This document shows positions 62,482 to 64,000 of a stretch of 64,000 bases of DNA, piece after piece. The translations under genes and the position numbers were made by a program. Location: contig NZ_QPJL01000007.1 of NCBI RefSeq assembly GCF_003337565.1, positions 62,001 through 126,000 of the forward strand. Direction: 5' to 3'. Position 1 is the first letter of the stretch, and every line of letters starts with the position of its first letter. The DNA comes from Paracoccus lutimaris. Lineage in GTDB: Bacteria; Pseudomonadota; Alphaproteobacteria; Rhodobacterales; Rhodobacteraceae. The notes beneath the pieces were generated by a model. The model was not told the DNA's origin. It searched no databases and saw only the letters and a list, made by a program, of their open reading frames with translations.

Positions 62482-63519
62482 ATGAAAGCGCTGGTTCTGG
62501 AAGAAAAGGGCAAACTCTCGCTACGGGAATTCGATATTCCCGGTGCGCTGGGACCAAAGGATGTGCGCATCAAGACGCATACGGTCGGCATCTGCGGCTC
62601 GGACGTGCATTACTATACCCATGGCAAGATTGGACATTTCATCGTCAACGCGCCTATGGTCCTGGGCCATGAGGCCGCTGGCACGGTGATCGAGACCGGC
62701 GTTGACGTCACCCATCTGAAACCCGGCGACCGCGTCTGCATGGAGCCGGGCATCCCCGACCCGACCTCGCGCGCGGCGAAACTGGGCATCTATAACGTCG
62801 ATCCGGCGGTGACCTTCTGGGCGACGCCCCCGATCCATGGCTGCCTGACGCCCGAGGTCATCCACCCCGCCGCCTTTACCTACAAGCTGCCCGAGAATGT
62901 CAGCTTTGCCGAAGGCGCGATGGTCGAGCCCTTTGCCATCGGCATGCAGGCTGCGCTGCGTGCGCGCATCCAGCCTGGCGACGTGGCCGTGGTCACCGGC
63001 GCCGGCCCCATCGGCATGATGGTGGCGCTGGCCGCGCTGGCCGGCGGTTGCGCCAGGGTGATCGTCGCCGATCTGGCGCAGCCCAAGCTGGACATCATCG
63101 GTGCCTATGACGGCATCGAGACCGTCAATATCCGCAACCGCCCGCTGGCCGAGGCCGTGGCCGAGGCGACCGATGGCTGGGGCGCCGATATCGTCTTTGA
63201 ATGCTCGGGTGCTGCGCCTGCGATCCTTGGCATGGCGGCGCATGCGCGGCCGGGCGGCGCGATCGTGCTGGTCGGCATGCCGGTCGATCCGGTGCCGGTC
63301 GATATCGTCGCCCTTCAGGCCAAGGAATTGCGGGTCGAGACGGTGTTTCGCTATGCCAATGTCTATGACCGCGCCATCGCTCTGATCGCCTCGGGCAAGG
63401 TGGATCTGAAACCGCTGATTTCGGCCTCGATCCCGTTTGCCGACAGCATTGCCGGCTTTGACCGCGCCGTCGAGGCGCGCGACACTGACGTCAAGCTGCA
63501 GATCGTGATGCCGGAATAA
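62482..63519 (+). CDS. Zinc-type polyol dehydrogenase (xylitol/sorbitol dehydrogenase-like)
   Basis: A 345-residue medium-chain dehydrogenase. Catalytic zinc ligands are in [10 protein letters not shown] and GHEAAGTV, and the NAD site is [10 protein letters not shown]. The four-cysteine structural zinc loop found in most relatives is absent: after MEPGIPD the expected cysteines are replaced. It should oxidise a polyol such as xylitol to a ketose. GGGAGG precedes ATG 62482. The xylulokinase gene follows after ten bases, so the product is probably xylulose. Confidence 0.9.
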   Translation: MKALVLEEKGKLSLREFDIPGALGPKDVRIKTHTVGICGSDVHYYTHGKIGHFIVNAPMVLGHEAAGTVIETGVDVTHLKPGDRVCMEPGIPDPTSRAAKLGIYNVDPAVTFWATPPIHGCLTPEVIHPAAFTYKLPENVSFAEGAMVEPFAIGMQAALRARIQPGDVAVVTGAGPIGMMVALAALAGGCARVIVADLAQPKLDIIGAYDGIETVNIRNRPLAEAVAEATDGWGADIVFECSGAAPAILGMAAHARPGGAIVLVGMPVDPVPVDIVALQAKELRVETVFRYANVYDRAIALIASGKVDLKPLISASIPFADSIAGFDRAVEARDTDVKLQIVMPE

Positions 63520-63529
63520 GGGGACGGGA

Positions 63530-64000
63530 ATGTATCTGGGACTGGATCTGGGCACATCCGGCATCAAGGCGATGCTGGTGGACGAAAACTTCGCGACCAT
63601 TGGCGTGGCCCATGCGGGTCTGACCGTCAGCAGGCCCCATCCCGGCTGGTCCGAACAAGCCCCCGCCGACTGGATCACCGCCAGTGAGCAGGTGATCGGC
63701 GAGTTGGCACGCCAGCACCCGCAGGCGATGGCGCGCCTGCGGGCCATCGGCCTGTCGGGGCACATGCATGGGGCGACGCTCCTGGATGCCGCGGACAACG
63801 TGCTGCGGCCCTGCATCCTGTGGAATGACGGCCGCTCGGGTCCGCAATGCGCGGAACTGACGGCGCGGGCCGATTTTCACGGCATTGCCGGCAATCTGGT
63901 CATGGCAGGCTTTACCGCGCCCAAACTGCTTTGGGTGGCCGAGAACGAGCCGCAGATCTTTGAAAAAACCGCCAAGGTGCTGCTGCCCAAGGATTACCTG
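63530..64000 (+). CDS. xylB: Xylulokinase, N-terminal part (cut by window edge)
   Basis: The first 157 residues are present. MYLGLDLGTSGIKAMLVDE is the phosphate-1 motif of FGGY sugar kinases; GLSGHMHGATLLDA and CILWNDGRSGPQC are typical of xylulokinase. It phosphorylates D-xylulose to xylulose 5-phosphate. It lies ten bases after the dehydrogenase in the same operon with AGGGGACGGG upstream. The frame is open at the window end. Confidence 0.92.
   Translation, partial: MYLGLDLGTSGIKAMLVDENFATIGVAHAGLTVSRPHPGWSEQAPADWITASEQVIGELARQHPQAMARLRAIGLSGHMHGATLLDAADNVLRPCILWNDGRSGPQCAELTARADFHGIAGNLVMAGFTAPKLLWVAENEPQIFEKTAKVLLPKDYL

Noticed and set aside
1..64000. CRISPR array, rRNA operon or insertion sequence
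   Set aside because: Read through for regularly spaced repeats, rRNA landmarks and transposase motifs; none seen. The only recombinase is the large serine type.

Overview
The window is high-GC alphaproteobacterial DNA. Gene content and order (citrate synthase, glutamyl-tRNA synthetase and ComEC together; CarD; bpt; the SUV3-like helicase with an S4 protein; the 7Fe ferredoxin) point to Rhodobacteraceae, most likely Paracoccus or a close relative. The genus is an inference from remembered gene families and was not searched.

Layout. (1) About 1-9,430 is a tightly packed minus-strand module of phage or integrative-element replication and recombination genes: sigma-like regulator, small proteins, AAA ATPase, candidate ssDNA-binding protein, superfamily II helicase, DUF6511-like protein, HNH protein, Cys-containing PD-(D/E)XK nuclease, primase-helicase, and a RuvC-like fragment cut by the window edge. 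A Com-like zinc-finger gene lies at its upstream end. No capsid, tail or lysis gene is visible. (2) 9,434-11,548 encodes an unrecognised protein of about 704 residues. (3) 11,713-14,082 is a four-gene plus-strand recombinase module with overlapping stop/start codons (67-residue protein, DUF2924, large serine recombinase, HTH protein). (4) 14,240-20,997 is a complete type I restriction-modification set (hsdR, hsdM, hsdS) whose last gene overlaps a HipA-like kinase, which in turn overlaps a DUF3037 protein. (5) A tRNA-Ser(UGA) gene at 21,287-21,376 has its 3' end towards this variable region. It is the likely border, and possibly the insertion site, between mobile and core DNA.

From 21.7 kb onward the genes are ordinary chromosome: a YhiN-type flavoprotein, SDR, DUF1284, gltA, gltX, comEC, then an H-NOX-like gene and a HNOBA-GGDEF diguanylate cyclase, parE, ppk2, a GST, M19 dipeptidase, an M3 oligoendopeptidase, alpha/beta hydrolase, SCP2 protein, TPR lipoprotein-like protein, SUV3-like helicase, S4 protein, fdxA, carD, dut, a response regulator, methylmalonyl-CoA epimerase, DUF1467, EI24 and nitroreductase genes, DUF167, an M48 lipoprotein, ilvN and ilvB, bpt, glnE, a glycosyltransferase with an MshEN-like N-terminus, carA, yqeY, and the start of a polyol-catabolic operon (dehydrogenase plus xylulokinase, cut by the window end).

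Most interesting points: the restriction-modification operon carrying a HipA-like kinase/DUF3037 pair; the unrecognised 704-residue protein beside it; an H-NOX-like protein with no usable heme histidine paired with an apparently active diguanylate cyclase; a possible c-di-GMP-responsive glycosyltransferase; paralogous leader repeats and a start-codon-adjacent hairpin in the phage-like module; and a structured leader before carD. No CRISPR array, rRNA gene or intact insertion sequence was seen.
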